Shown here: positions 22,899 through 33,410 of the stretch, in pieces | Layout of the letters: each line of letters begins with the position of its first letter | Numbering within the stretch: position 1 is the first letter of the stretch | Assembly (NCBI GenBank): GCA_000708835.1 | Contig: DF237385.1 | Coordinates: forward strand, 1 to 64,000 | DNA length: 64,000 nucleotides | Source: Klebsormidium nitens | Taxonomy: Eukaryota > Streptophyta > Klebsormidiophyceae > Klebsormidiales > Klebsormidiaceae | Reading direction: 5' to 3' | Notes under the pieces: model-generated | What the model saw: only the letters and a program-made list of their open reading frames with translations | The model's database searches: none | Told to the model about the DNA's origin: nothing | Position numbers and translations under genes: made by a program

Positions 22899-25800
22899 TC
22901 AGTTGAGCATCGAAGGGGGCGGTGTCTGGAGCATCCTCTTCACCATGTCCATCCCAAACATCGACTCCGAAGAACTGCACGAAACAAGGGTAGATTCGAG
23001 AAAAGAGGTCAGGAAAGGGGACTCCTCAAATAAGATTTCAGAAACTTACAGAAGAGAAGGCTTCATTTGCTCTTTTCTCTAAAAGAGAGCGTCCTGTTAC
23101 GGCCGCTTGATGATTTCTGCACCGGTGACTGCAACAATGGAGTGATGCGAGATGCCTGCAGATCGGTGCTCCCACCCCCGTTTCTAATGATCACCGAAAA
23201 AGTACAGCTACTTATTAAGGGCCAGCTTTGTCAGCGCATCCGCTCCATCCAGGAAAAGATACCAGTATTGACAGGGAGAAAGGCAAATGTCGGCTGAGAG
23301 GAAGAAACACAAGCCAATAGGCCTTTTCTGGCCCCAAATGGACTGAACGAAACCAGACAGTCAAACAGTCAGGAGGCTTTCGTCTGACGGTGGGCTGGTC
23401 CGACAGCCGGATGCTGCAATCAGCGACGCAAGCAAAAGGTGGTTGCGGACGTCAAAGCCGTCTTGCCCGATAGGCCCTTGTATTTTACAAGGGCTTTGTT
23501 GGAGTCGCTGACATAATGAGCGACCAATAATGAGCGACATTATGAGCGAGACATGTCGCTCATCATTTCAGAGATAATGTCGCTCATTATTGGTCGCTCA
23601 TCATTTCAGCGACTCCAACAAAGCTTTAGAGCCCTCAGAACTAGCGACCATAACATTTGCTCGCCCGGAGTGGTGGTCTCTACGAAACCCAGAAGCATTG
23701 GAACATCCTCACAGGATTCCATGATAATGTTGAGCCGCTCACTTGGGAATGGTGATTTCATACGGGAACGACGCGACGTCCGAGTGGATCACGGGCGGTA
23801 TGTGCTCCTTCTTCTCGTTCACGATTTGCAGCACTTGCAGCAGGACCTCCCGGAGGGATCCCTCGAGCGCGGCCTGCCGTCGGTTACGGTCCTCGAGCAC
23901 CGCTTCTGCAGGACGATTGCGGTTTGGTTGAGTTGAGAGATGGTTAGGTTGAGGTTCGGTTAGGATGGGGTATGCTTAAGTTGAGGTTTGCTTGTACGTA
24001 ACGGTGTGGTTAGGTTAAGGTTTGCTTAGGGTGAGGCTTGATCAAGTTGCGGTCCTCAAGTACCGCTTCTGCAGTGACGCCTGGAATCTGGTTGGGTCGA
24101 GTCAAGTTTCGGTTAGACAGACCCCTCAAACTTCAGCGTTTGAAACGGCTAGTTGGGGACGTCCCCTGACAACGGCTCTGTAGGCAACCGGTCATCTTCA
24201 GAAATAACGCGGAGCGCTTTGGCGGATACCAGACAGAGAAGTCGTCCCGCACCTGACGACTTCAGAAGAGACCTCCTCAAGCAGAGTCAATCCTACTGCG
24301 TGCTGGAAGCAATATTGGCGGCGCATCATTCGTGGTAGAGCAGCCAATCAAAATCTTCACTCCATTAGAGAGTCCCCAAGAGTTGAGCGAAAGACATTCT
24401 TCGACACGTTCTGGTCAACCTCCCCAACAGAAAAGCTTCTTCTCGGGCACTGCCTTTGCAGACAGCTGAAAGTGTTGATGGGCACCGGAACGAACACGAC
24501 AGTTGGTAACGAAGAACAGAGACTTTTGATTCAGGGCTCCCAGATAACTTCGTGACAAACAGACTTCCAACTTCCGAGGAATCTCACATTTTCCCTTGCA
24601 GACCTTGATTCAAAAGTCACCGCTGCTGCAAAGCACATTTCAATTCTCCGATACATATTCTGTAACGTACCAAGTCTTCCTTCCTTTCCGTTTCGCAGAC
24701 AAGAGACAAGATGCACAAGTTTCTGGCCTCTACACAAATCCCCTGCACTTAGATGCACTCGTGAAAACAGGAATCAGAATATTGGTCACCTGCTGAGTCC
24801 GTGAACGCCGAAAACTCCTGCTTCTGCGGCGCCGGTGCGTCCTCTTGCCCCGGCTTTGCCACGTTCAGGTTCACGTTCCACTGCTCCCAATACTGGCGCT
24901 CCACCTGCCGGCTGAACCAGATCTGCTTCGACTTCTTCTCGTTGTAGAATGACAGGCAGATCTGGCCCTTTCTGGTGGGATGCTTCTCTACCCAACCGCA
25001 AAACTGGTCTATCCGCTCCTCGATGCGCTTCTCGATGCTCGCGTCACCGCACTGGACGTACGTGATGTCGAAGAGCTCGGAGTCGACGTCGCGGGGGCGC
25101 ACGAGGCCGAGCGCTCGGTTGAACATGATGGTGTGGAGGATGCCTGCAAGGAGCGCAGGAAGGATAGTGAACCGCGGGGCATTGATTTGAGACATTTGAA
25201 AACAACACACAAAGGTGTTGCAATAGGGTGTAGGTTGTCCTGCCGGGAAGAACCTGGAGCATCACATGGATATGATTAAGCATAATCAGCCGAGACTGGG
25301 TGGAGCAGACAAGCCAAGCATTATTGTCTCTGAAATAACGAGAGACCACTCCCAATTACAGGTTCAACAACTGTCGCTTTAACAGCCTACTGAGTCTCCT
25401 CAATTGCAGCTGGCTAAACGTCGTAAGCACCCGAGCATCATTCAGCTGCTCTTTTAAGTCACAGGCATTTTGGCAAGTCCAAGATTAGATTGGGCAACCG
25501 GCCCTTACGTGTTGTGAGCAGCCCAGTCCTCACAATCTCACGGGTTTCAAGCATCGAAGGAGTTGCCCTCAAAGTGAATATGAGAACAACAGATCATCCC
25601 ATGGTTTGAGTACATACTGCCTTCAGAGAAGCATGCTCCAGAAAAGAGGGGATGAGCAACTTACATCTTAACACTTCCCTAACTTGATAGTGCTCGACAT
25701 CCTGCAAGCATCATAATGGGAAAGTCATGAGCAAAGAAGCGGATTTAATCAAGGTGGTGTCCAGCAAGCCAGTCTGGCCATTCTATGTTGAAAAGGTGGT

Positions 25801-26334
25801 CAAAGTTGGTGGATTTTGGAGTCATCTATACGCATTGTGAGGCATTTGGCCCAAAACATTTTGCTTCTACCTGGCCAAAAAACGGTGCAAAATAAAATCC
25901 GCCAACAACTTATGTCATGACCTGATCTTTACTAAGCAGGCTTATGGAAAAGTTCCCCTGTATAGGTCCTCTTTTCAACCAGTGGACATAGAGGGCAGTT
26001 CCCAGGACCTCTGCGAATGGTTATGATAACAAACCCTAATCTTGTGCCATCAGAAAGCCTGTGTGATGACGTGCTTAGCAGGGAGAGCAGCCTTCAACCG
26101 CACAACATAAAGCAGGCAAGAAGCAAACAGAGCCGTTGGCAACTTCAGAACGAAAGGACTACCAGTTGCAAACCTTTACAAAGAAAGAAGAGACAAAAGA
26201 TTGCTTCACTGTGGTTACAGTTACCTGACCATCTTTCTTGACAAAGGACATTACCTAACAAAGAGAGCAGGGAAAAGGACGTGAATAACAGTTTTACTTA
26301 CGAGATCCTTGAGGTCAAACACTTCACAGTTCAT
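22899..26334 (-). CDS. ATG101: ATG101, autophagy initiation complex subunit
   Basis: Five exons, 26334-26302, 25701-25665, 25143-24790, 23905-23743 and 22974-22899, join with perfect phase to 220 residues, the usual length of plant ATG101. The start is MNCEVFDLKDL. The HORMA fold sequence follows with REVLRC, HTIMFNRALGLVRP, DVDSELFDITYVQCGD, a QIWFS segment equivalent to the WF finger, and YWEQWNVNLNV. The C-terminal half has LREVLLQVLQIVNEKKEHIPP and FPYEITIP, and the end is FGMDMVKRMLQTPPPSMLN. ATG101 binds and stabilises ATG13 in the ATG1/ULK complex that starts autophagosome formation at the ER. Intron 3 holds a decoy copy of the exon 4 head. Intron 4 holds a long perfect-type hairpin. 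Confidence 0.96.
23493..23624. repeat. 132-bp near-perfect inverted repeat (MITE-like hairpin)
   Basis: The arms of about 52 bases begin GCTTTGTTGGAGTCGCTGA on the left and mirror this on the right, with only a few mismatches. The interior repeats a GAGCGAC / GTCGCTC word several times, so the whole RNA could fold as one hairpin. It sits in ATG101 intron 4. The size and shape suit a miniature inverted-repeat element. No unambiguous target-site duplication is seen. Confidence 0.85.
23920..24045. repeat. Imperfect GGTTAGGTTGAGGTT tract
   Basis: The tract repeats words such as GGTTAGGTT, TTGAGGTT and TTTGCTTAGG on the plus strand within ATG101 intron 3. In the transcript this is a pyrimidine-rich stretch between the decoy and real acceptors. 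It is too irregular to be telomeric. Confidence 0.6.
24035..24076 (-). repeat. Decoy copy of the ATG101 exon 4 head
   Basis: The real exon starts at 23905 with AAGCGGTGCTCGAGGACCG after CTGCAG. At 24068, 163 bases upstream in transcript direction, AAGCGGTACTTGAGGACCG follows CTGCAG. Similarity stops after about 22 coding bases. The DNA between is a G-rich (C-rich in the transcript) repetitive tract. Confidence 0.88.
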
Positions 26335-26726
26335 TGCTCACAACCTTCGTAAGTTATGAGGTATAGCATCAGGCCGAGTCATGCTGGTCAGCTGTAACTT
26401 GTCATTGCTCCAGCACAATTGCTGCACAATCGTAAGGGTCGCCAGGATAACGCGACCTCCAAGGTTTAATAGTGGCGCACATTGAGCAAAGATGGCGTCT
26501 TCTTCAACTTCAAGTTCAAGTTCTAGCAGGCCATTAGGACTATGTCATGAACTTCGCTGGGCGAGCATGGTCGAGCATGCACTTGGGTTCAGGGATCCCC
26601 CCAAGGGCTTTCGACGACAAAGTCAAATTATTGGGGAGCATCTGCTGCAGAAAAAATCGAATCGAATTGTGTGCGTGAGTTGACGTCATGATCGCCAGAG
26701 AGAGCTTGGCCCAAGTATAGGTTTAA

Positions 26727-27666
26727 CACTGGAACCGTAAGTGCTCACTTTAGTGAGCACCTATTGAAAGTCACCGCTTTTTATGGTCAATGTATATGAT
26801 GGAAAGTTTTCAAGGCATAGGTGGACTTATGTACCTATAAGGGACCCAAGACACCAAAAATGTGGAAGATCCGCGCAATTTCCGGAACCATTTATCCTAT
26901 AAACTTCCCTATTCCTGAAACAGTGTTAAAGAGCAAAGCAAGACAATTGTGACTAGGTAAACAGACTTTTCTTGACATTTTTTGACGTTTGTGTGTCAAA
27001 GGCACCCTAAAGACCCTAGAAATCCACTTTTGCAAAACTTCAACATGTTCGGGGGATCTTGGATGCATGCAAAACCACCAGTTTTACTCAGGTCAAATAT
27101 GCTGGTTAGTAGCTGCTACTTTATGTGGGTTATTCAAAGAGTTTGGGTATGGAAACTTGGTAGGAGCCAAACCAACCCCCAAGAACCATCAGGCTACGCT
27201 GTCCAACTCAATTCCTCACAATTTGCGTACCCAAGTCCCTAAGTTTCAAAAGGGTCAGAATTGACAAATGGGGTTTGTAGATCTTGGGTTAACAACTTAA
27301 CCTAACCCGTTGAGGGGGTAGTCAGGACCCATAGGGTCTGGGTTGACCATGTACCAAGTGGGTTTGAGAAATTTCTTTATATGACCCCCCGAAACATCAA
27401 AACCACAAGTGCTCACTTTAGTGAGCACTTAATTCTCCTGGTAAAAATGACACTATATTTGTCCAACTAATCTTCTATATTGACTTCACAATTGAAGGTC
27501 GTTTTTGATTTTCTTCAGTTTCAAGGGCGCTTTTAGTATAAAACATGATGTTTTGCAATGCCATAACTTGTTTTGCATCAAAAAGTCAAAAAACCAACAC
27601 AGAAATGACGTCCGAAGCTTGAATGCAGATGCTCACTAAAGTGAGCATTTACTTACGGTTCTAGTG
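26727..27666. mobile_element. piggyBac-like non-autonomous element flanked by TTAA
   Basis: The element starts CACTGGAACCGTAAGTGCTC after TTAA at 26723-26726 and ends with the inverted equivalent before TTAA at 27667-27670. Reverse-complementing the right end gives CACTAGAACCGTAAGTAAATG, so the terminal repeats match over about 45 bases with a 4-base insertion. Each end carries the palindrome GCTCACTTTAGTGAGC, and a third copy lies inside at about 27414-27429. A TTAA target duplication with terminal repeats beginning CAC or CCC is the hallmark of the piggyBac superfamily. No transposase frame is visible in the 940 bases, so movement would need a copy elsewhere. It lies about 390 bases upstream of the ATG101 start codon. 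Confidence 0.85.
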
Positions 27667-27825
27667 TTAAATAGACAGCTCAGACTCGGAGCTCATGTGC
27701 ATTGGAGTTTTGGCATCTCATCCGCCTCAACGTTCACACTCCAACTGAGTTACTTCCATTCAGGTTCTTCTCCTTTATTATGTTGCATTGCAGCAATCTT
27801 ACAGCGTATAGAAGCGCCAAAAATT

Positions 27826-28432
27826 CTACCTGTTTCGCCAGGGACTAAAGCCTGATCTGCGGGGGTCTTTTGTGGCTACTTGGGGGGGTGGAGGCTGAAG
27901 ATTACAGTGGGGTCTTCAGGTCTCTGACAGAGCATTGTGCTATCAGAAGCAGTGGGTAGAATCTGTCCGCTCAGGCTAGAAAGCAATGTCACAAGCATGG
28001 GACTCAGCAACGAGGCGCCTGGACTGCTCTGGTAAGCTTGATTGTGACGACAGTGAACCTTTCTATTTGCTGATGGAACCTTACCTCCAAACTCAATCTG
28101 GCCTGCTGGAAGTGATAGCGTGGGTCACCATGATGGAAATCCTCATGCAGCAAAGACAATGAGTTGACTGCGCATCCAGGAAGCTGCAAAAGATGTTATA
28201 TACTTGACGTTTCAAAAGCTTGGCGTTAGGCCTTAACTTCAACCCAATTGAAGCATGCGCATCCGTTGTTTGATCTTACTCCCTAAGTTTGAAAATCTGA
28301 GAGCCAGCAGATTGCCCTATCAGGTCTACGCGTATTCCTTGCTGTGTGCCGCTCACCTCGTGTACTCCTCTGACGGCCGTAGCCACTTGAACATGGTCAC
28401 GTCTTGTTTGTACGTCGCATCAGATTCTCGAT
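27826..28432 (-). CDS. Candidate spliced gene, product unknown
   Basis: Three stretches have good splice sites: 28432-28357 (acceptor AATGCAG, donor GTGAGC; reads RESDATYKQDVTMFKWLRPS), 28183-28085 (acceptor TTTGCAG, donor GTAAGG; reads LSLLHEDFHHGDPRYHFQQA) and 27894-27826 (acceptor CTTCAG, then a stop). The second and third join in phase; the first does not join the second directly, so a small exon may be missing. A possible start exon lies near 28700 (MAWLLSCLEDGISLQKAR). I recognise no family. This could be a real small gene or coincidental open sequence. Confidence 0.3.
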
Positions 28433-28759
28433 CTGCATTCAGCCTGCTTTGTGAAGTGCGACAAACCTCTTGCACAAATTTTGAGTCAACGGAAAGAGGA
28501 TTTGCAGCTTTCCATGCGTGTCGAGCACCATAGCTTACTGATTGTTGCAGGCAGACCATCTGGCCCCCTGTCTGGCCTAAGCAGACAACACAACACCAAT
28601 TCCTAAGGCCCCTGACGACTCTTCTTCTGCAGATCGCTTTGACGACGGGCTTTCTGCAAGGAGATTCCATCCTCGAGACAAGAAAGCAGCCAAGCCATCT
28701 GCGGTCGCAAGTACTCTAGCTCTAGGGTGCAACTCGTCTAAAAAACATCATGGTTGCGA

Positions 28760-29782
28760 ACATGCAAGAGGTGGGTACATCCTTGCCCTGATGCTAGATT
28801 TTTCTCAAGCACCAGAACACGTCTCCATAAAATCAAACCCGTTTCAGTCAATCAGTCCTCGTTTTGATAGAGACCAAGGTTCCCGCAGTGGCTTGAGAAA
28901 CATCTGCGACCCCACGGGCCATGGCAGGATCAAACCTGCACACTGCTGGTTGGTCTCACTTAAAAACTTGCCGCTGGTATGCAGAGCGAGAGGGAAATCA
29001 TGCAGGTTCTGAAAGAAAATGAACAATCAGAGACAATCATATTGGCACCCAATGGTTGCTCCAAATACTTCAGCCTTTCGGTGATAATCACTTTCTGTCG
29101 CTGACCAAGTACACCACATGTTTTTCTAAAGTTGGCGGCTTGTCTAGATTTGAAGATGGCATCGAGATGGCGGTTTCCAGAACCAAACACTGTTGAAAGT
29201 AGCGCGCATCCCAATCCTGTGCCAAACGTTACCTCTATGTACAAAAGTGAAAGCTTTCTTCCCAAGCTCGTTGGAAGTTGAGCCTCCCAGGAAGGCCGTT
29301 TGGCAGCGCTAAAGCGCGATCAGTGTGGTTTTTCAGAGCGGTACTGATGCAGATGACTTTTTCCCCTCCTTTTTCTGGTATGTAGGCCATGGTGAGCCGT
29401 TGCAGCTGCTCAGGAACATAAACTCATCATATACATTTACACTTCGTAAGATCAGACAGAAGGTGTTCTGATTGACTGTTGCTTCTTCCTTGCCTGCAAG
29501 TTCGTACTTTCCCTTCGGCGTTACACCTTGAGACGCTGAGACGATCTGGAAGGGCGCATCTCTTCCTTATGCAAGTCTTCCCTTCTCTAAATTCGATTAT
29601 CAATATTTCTTGCATTCTATCAGTGGCACTATCTGCACCTATCAAAGTGGTAGCTAATGATCTGCCCAGCAGGACTCCCCAGCAGTCCTTGTCAGCATGT
29701 TCCGAGCACACTTTCAACCAGAGAAGCTTTTCGTCTTGCCATTGGCGCATATGCTCATCCCGTCTCCTTGTCTCTATTCCAG
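28760..29782. other. Region upstream of the MYND gene
   Basis: No exon is supported. The first exon of the MYND gene should lie here, since the first recognisable exon starts at an acceptor at 29783 without an ATG. I could not identify it. Confidence 0.35.
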
Positions 29783-32700
29783 GGTCGCCTCCAAACGTTC
29801 GTGAACCTGTACTGCAACCTCCTCGAGACCGGTCAGGTCGCCAAAGCGCTGAAGGAGCTCACCCCCGTCGTAACCAAAGCGGCAGAAAGCGCTCGCAGCT
29901 GCGGCGCGACGATCTCGAAGCCGTCGAGAGAGTACAAACGGGTACGCGCGCGCTGGACCTCTTCTTTGACCGCGCGTTGGGGCTCACCAGGGAAGGGAAC
30001 AAGACGGACTTGCTTCTGCTTTCGGGTAATCTGCACAACCTGCGGCTTATGTCGCTCTGCCCAGAGTTTGCCGCACTTTTAGCAAAAGCCGGGGTCCTCA
30101 CAAAGCTGAGGCCGCTTCTGCTGCACACTGTCGAGTGGCTGAAAACGGACAGCATCCTAGACCCCAGGAAAGAAGCGGAGCGAATGGTCGCGGGGGAGGC
30201 GTTGCGAGTCGCCGCGACAGCTGTCAACGACGACGACGAAGACGCGCTGGCGGTCGTTAACGAGAGCGGGCTTTTTTCTCGACTCCNNNNNNNNNNNNNN
30301 NNNNNNNNNNNNNNNNNNNNNNNNNNNNNNNNNNNNNNNNNNNNNNNNNNNNNNNNNNNNNNNNNNNNNNNNNNNNNNNNNNNNNNNNNNNNNNNNNNNN
30401 NNNNNNNNNNNNNNNNNNNNNNNNNNNNNNNNNNNNNNNNNNNNNNNNNNNNNNNNNNNNNNNNNNNNNNNNNNNNNNNNNNNNNNNNNNNNNNNNNNNN
30501 NNNNNNNNNNNNNNNNNNNNNNNNNNNNNNNNNNNNNNNNNNNNNNNNNNNNNNNNNNNNNNNNNNNNNNNNNNNNNNNNNNNNNNNNNNNNNNNNNNNN
30601 NNNNNNNNNNNNNNNNNNNNNNNNNNNNNNNNNNNNNNNNNNNNNNNNNNNNNNNNNNNNNNNNNNNNNNNNNNNNNNNNNNNNNNNNNNNNNNNNNNNN
30701 NNNNNNNNNNNNNNNNNNNNNNNNNNNNNNNNNNNNNNNNNNNNNNNNNNNNNNNNNNNNNNNNNNNNNNNNNNNNNNNNNNNNNNNNNNNNNNNNNNNN
30801 NNNNNNNNNNNNNNNNNNNNNNNNNNNNNNNNNNNNNNNNNNNNNNNNNNNNNNNNNNNNNNNNNTTTTCTCGACTCCGAGCGCACCTGCCCTGGCGCAA
30901 GCAAGTCCGGCTGAAGCCCGAGGCGGCGAACGACCTCTCCGTGATCCTCCTGGCGGCCGCGGACTTCGCGTGCATCTCCTTTGCGGCGGAACGGAAGGAG
31001 AAAGTCACGGCGATCGGGTGGTGTTTCGACAATGACGTCTTTGGCTGGATACAGGGCATGGTCCGATGGGCTGCCACAGCTGCGGACGGCAACGCTAAAG
31101 CACGGGCCCCGCTTGACGCGTTCGTGGGGCACGAATTTTCGCTGCTAGGATCGTTCCTGGGTACCGCTTCGCTGGCGAACCGGCTGCTCGACAAGCTGGC
31201 GCCCGCGCGCGCTCTCGCGGAGAGGCTGGTCGCCGACGTGAGCCGTGACGTCAGCGAGGCTGGGGCGTTCCTCACGTGCGTGGCGCAAGCAGAGGCGCTC
31301 CGCCGGGCTGCGGCGGTGCCGCGGTGGCCCGTCAACGCGCGCCTCCGGATCCACTCACTAGGCGGTGGGGAGGCTTCTGAAGCGGAGGAGGGAGCGAATG
31401 GGCGCATGCCAGCTCAGCAGCTGGTCGACACGAGGGATCCCTCGGGGATCATCGGAGTAAACGGTGACATCATGGGCATCGGTCAGAAAGACAAGCAGAG
31501 CGCGGCGGAGTTGGACTGGTCCCGTATCGTGCGGGAACTAGAGTCGGGAGACGAAGACGTAATGCGCGAGTTGCTGCCCAGGTTGACCGGCTTCTTCGTC
31601 GCGTTGCCGTCGCGGGGGGCCCATTTAACCTCGTCAGAGGTTACCCCGAGGGCATGGGCCGAGAGCTTGTTAGCACTGCTGGAGGGCGGGAAGTGCTCGG
31701 GGCTTTGGCAGGAGCCCGGGGCGCTGGGCAGCTTTCTGCTTGTTCTCCACATGGCGTTCCGTCAGCCGGTGACGTGGGCACCCCGGAGCGGAACAGCGGA
31801 GCAGGAACGGTGGGCGGTCGACATGGGGTCTCGGTTGATGGCGTGGGTGTACCCCAGAGTCGACCGCTTGTGTCTCCAGGCGCTGCTGATGTCATGCGAC
31901 GCTCTGCGTGACGTTTTGAACGCAACCTGGGCGGTCAAGCGTTTGCGGTGACCGACGGCCTTTACCTCGAGTTCGGGTTCGCCCTGTTCCGAGTGCTGGA
32001 AACCCTCGCGGCTTCCGCGCCGTTCGAAGTGAACAAGCTGCTCTGGTCCGCCGCTGACGAGTACATGACGGCGATGCTGACGTCACCCACGCAGGAGCCT
32101 CGCGGGCCCGAGGCGCCTCGGTTGATGTCGTCCCTGGAGGTCGCCGTGCTAGACCGGGGAATCTTGGAGTGGGCAGTACGAGAGCGGCGACCCAGATGGC
32201 GCCAGAAGCGGACGCCCAAGCACGAGGCGCTGCTCGCCAGAATCTTCCAGGTGGCAGGACGTCACGAGCCGGGACGACAGAGATTCGGCACGTGCGAGGA
32301 TGGCGTGGCGATTCTGCTCGGCGAGGCTCATTTCGCCGCCACAGGAGCGGTGACACTACACTCAGCCAAGTTGCACCGGGCCGCCACCGTATCTACGAGG
32401 GATCCCCCCGTTTGCAACCGGGACGTCGCCTCTTGCCTGGAGCGCTTGACCCGGCTGCTGGCGACGCTCGGAGATCTGACGGGTTACACGTCAGCAGAGC
32501 GCGCGCACGCTCGCTGGCGCGAGCTGTGCGCCGCGGACGGCCTCGTCCTGCTGAAGAAGGTGCTCGGGCAGCGACGCTGTTCCGGTCGCTTGGGGCGGAA
32601 TACCTGGGGCCGGACGGAAGCGGGGCCTTGGGGGAGGCGCTGGACTGCGCGGAGCGCCTGTGGATGAAAGCGGCAGCCGACGGGGGACTCAAAAAGTGCG

Positions 32701-33410
32701 GCAGTCCGATGAGCGACTCGTGCCCTGCAAGTCAAACGTCGCTTCTCGCAAGTCATTCAGAAGGCTCGAGATCGACACGCCGAGGTAGGTCGCAAGTCGA
32801 ACTTCGAGGGCTACCCGGCTTTGATCCAGACAAACCAATCTTAAGGAGTTTCTCTCATACCCATATTCAGTCAAGATGTGGACAAATCATCTTCGCGGTC
32901 GCTTGCATGATTGCGTGAAGATCCCGAATATTGCAGGCCTTCTGTCGCCGGCTTGTTGGTTCTATAGTCCTTGGCAAGCAGCTCTTGAAGCGGCTCCTCG
33001 CGATTTACTCATCTTCAAAGAGCGCACCGAAGGAGCTCCCCCACTTGCTGTCCATTAGCAGACGGCGAGTCTTCCTTTCAAGTGAGGCGTTGCTTGATAT
33101 CAAGTTGCCTTAAGGAGCAAGTTTTAAACTCAGAATATCGAAGTTCGAATGTAGACCTTGGGTTTCACTTTTGAACTGACACCTATGGGACATCTCGACA
33201 TAGACTATCAGTCTAGATCGATGAAAGTTCACCATCCCTCTTCCAATGTTTGCTTCTCTTCAGCAATGTACCGCAGTAGAAATCGTAAAAGGGGAATACA
33301 AGCGCTGTGGGCAGTGCAAAGGCGTAAGTTATTGCGGCGAACGGTGTCAAGCCGCCCACTGGCGTCAAGGGCATAAAGCGGTCTGTCAACTAAGCAGGAT
33401 GACGATGTAG
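29783..33410 (+). CDS. MYND zinc-finger protein with helical repeat-like body, disrupted
   Basis: The coding stretch opens after TATTCCAG at 29783 with GRLQTFVNLYCNLLETGQVA and continues as a long helix-rich, ARM-like body. The C-terminal exon, 33264-33410, is a clear MYND finger: RCGQC, SYCGERC, AAHWRQGHKAVC. The first cysteine pair is split by the intron, its second member being the Cys at 33267. MYND fingers bind proline-rich peptides and recruit partners. The reading frame changes near 29950 in a CG run, near 31920-31950, and near 32570. A 579-base N gap at 30287-30865 is flanked by the same 13 bases on both sides. Coding similarity resumes in the correct sense after each break, so assembly or base-calling error is more likely than a dead gene, but a pseudogene is possible. 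Exons between 32700 and 33264 and the N-terminus are unresolved. Confidence 0.65.
30287..30865. other. Assembly gap of 579 N, probably not a real gap
   Basis: The base string TTTTCTCGACTCC ends the left side and also begins the right side. Overlapping those 13 bases gives an uninterrupted reading frame through the MYND gene, which suggests that the two contigs abut. Confidence 0.85.

Noticed and set aside
23920-24045. Interstitial telomere repeats
   Set aside because: The words vary (GGTTAGGTT, TTGAGGTT, GCTTAGG) and never form a run of a plant telomere unit.
30157-31407. Long minus-strand frames across the N gap
   Set aside because: They are shadows of the plus-strand MYND gene and are kept open partly by Ns.
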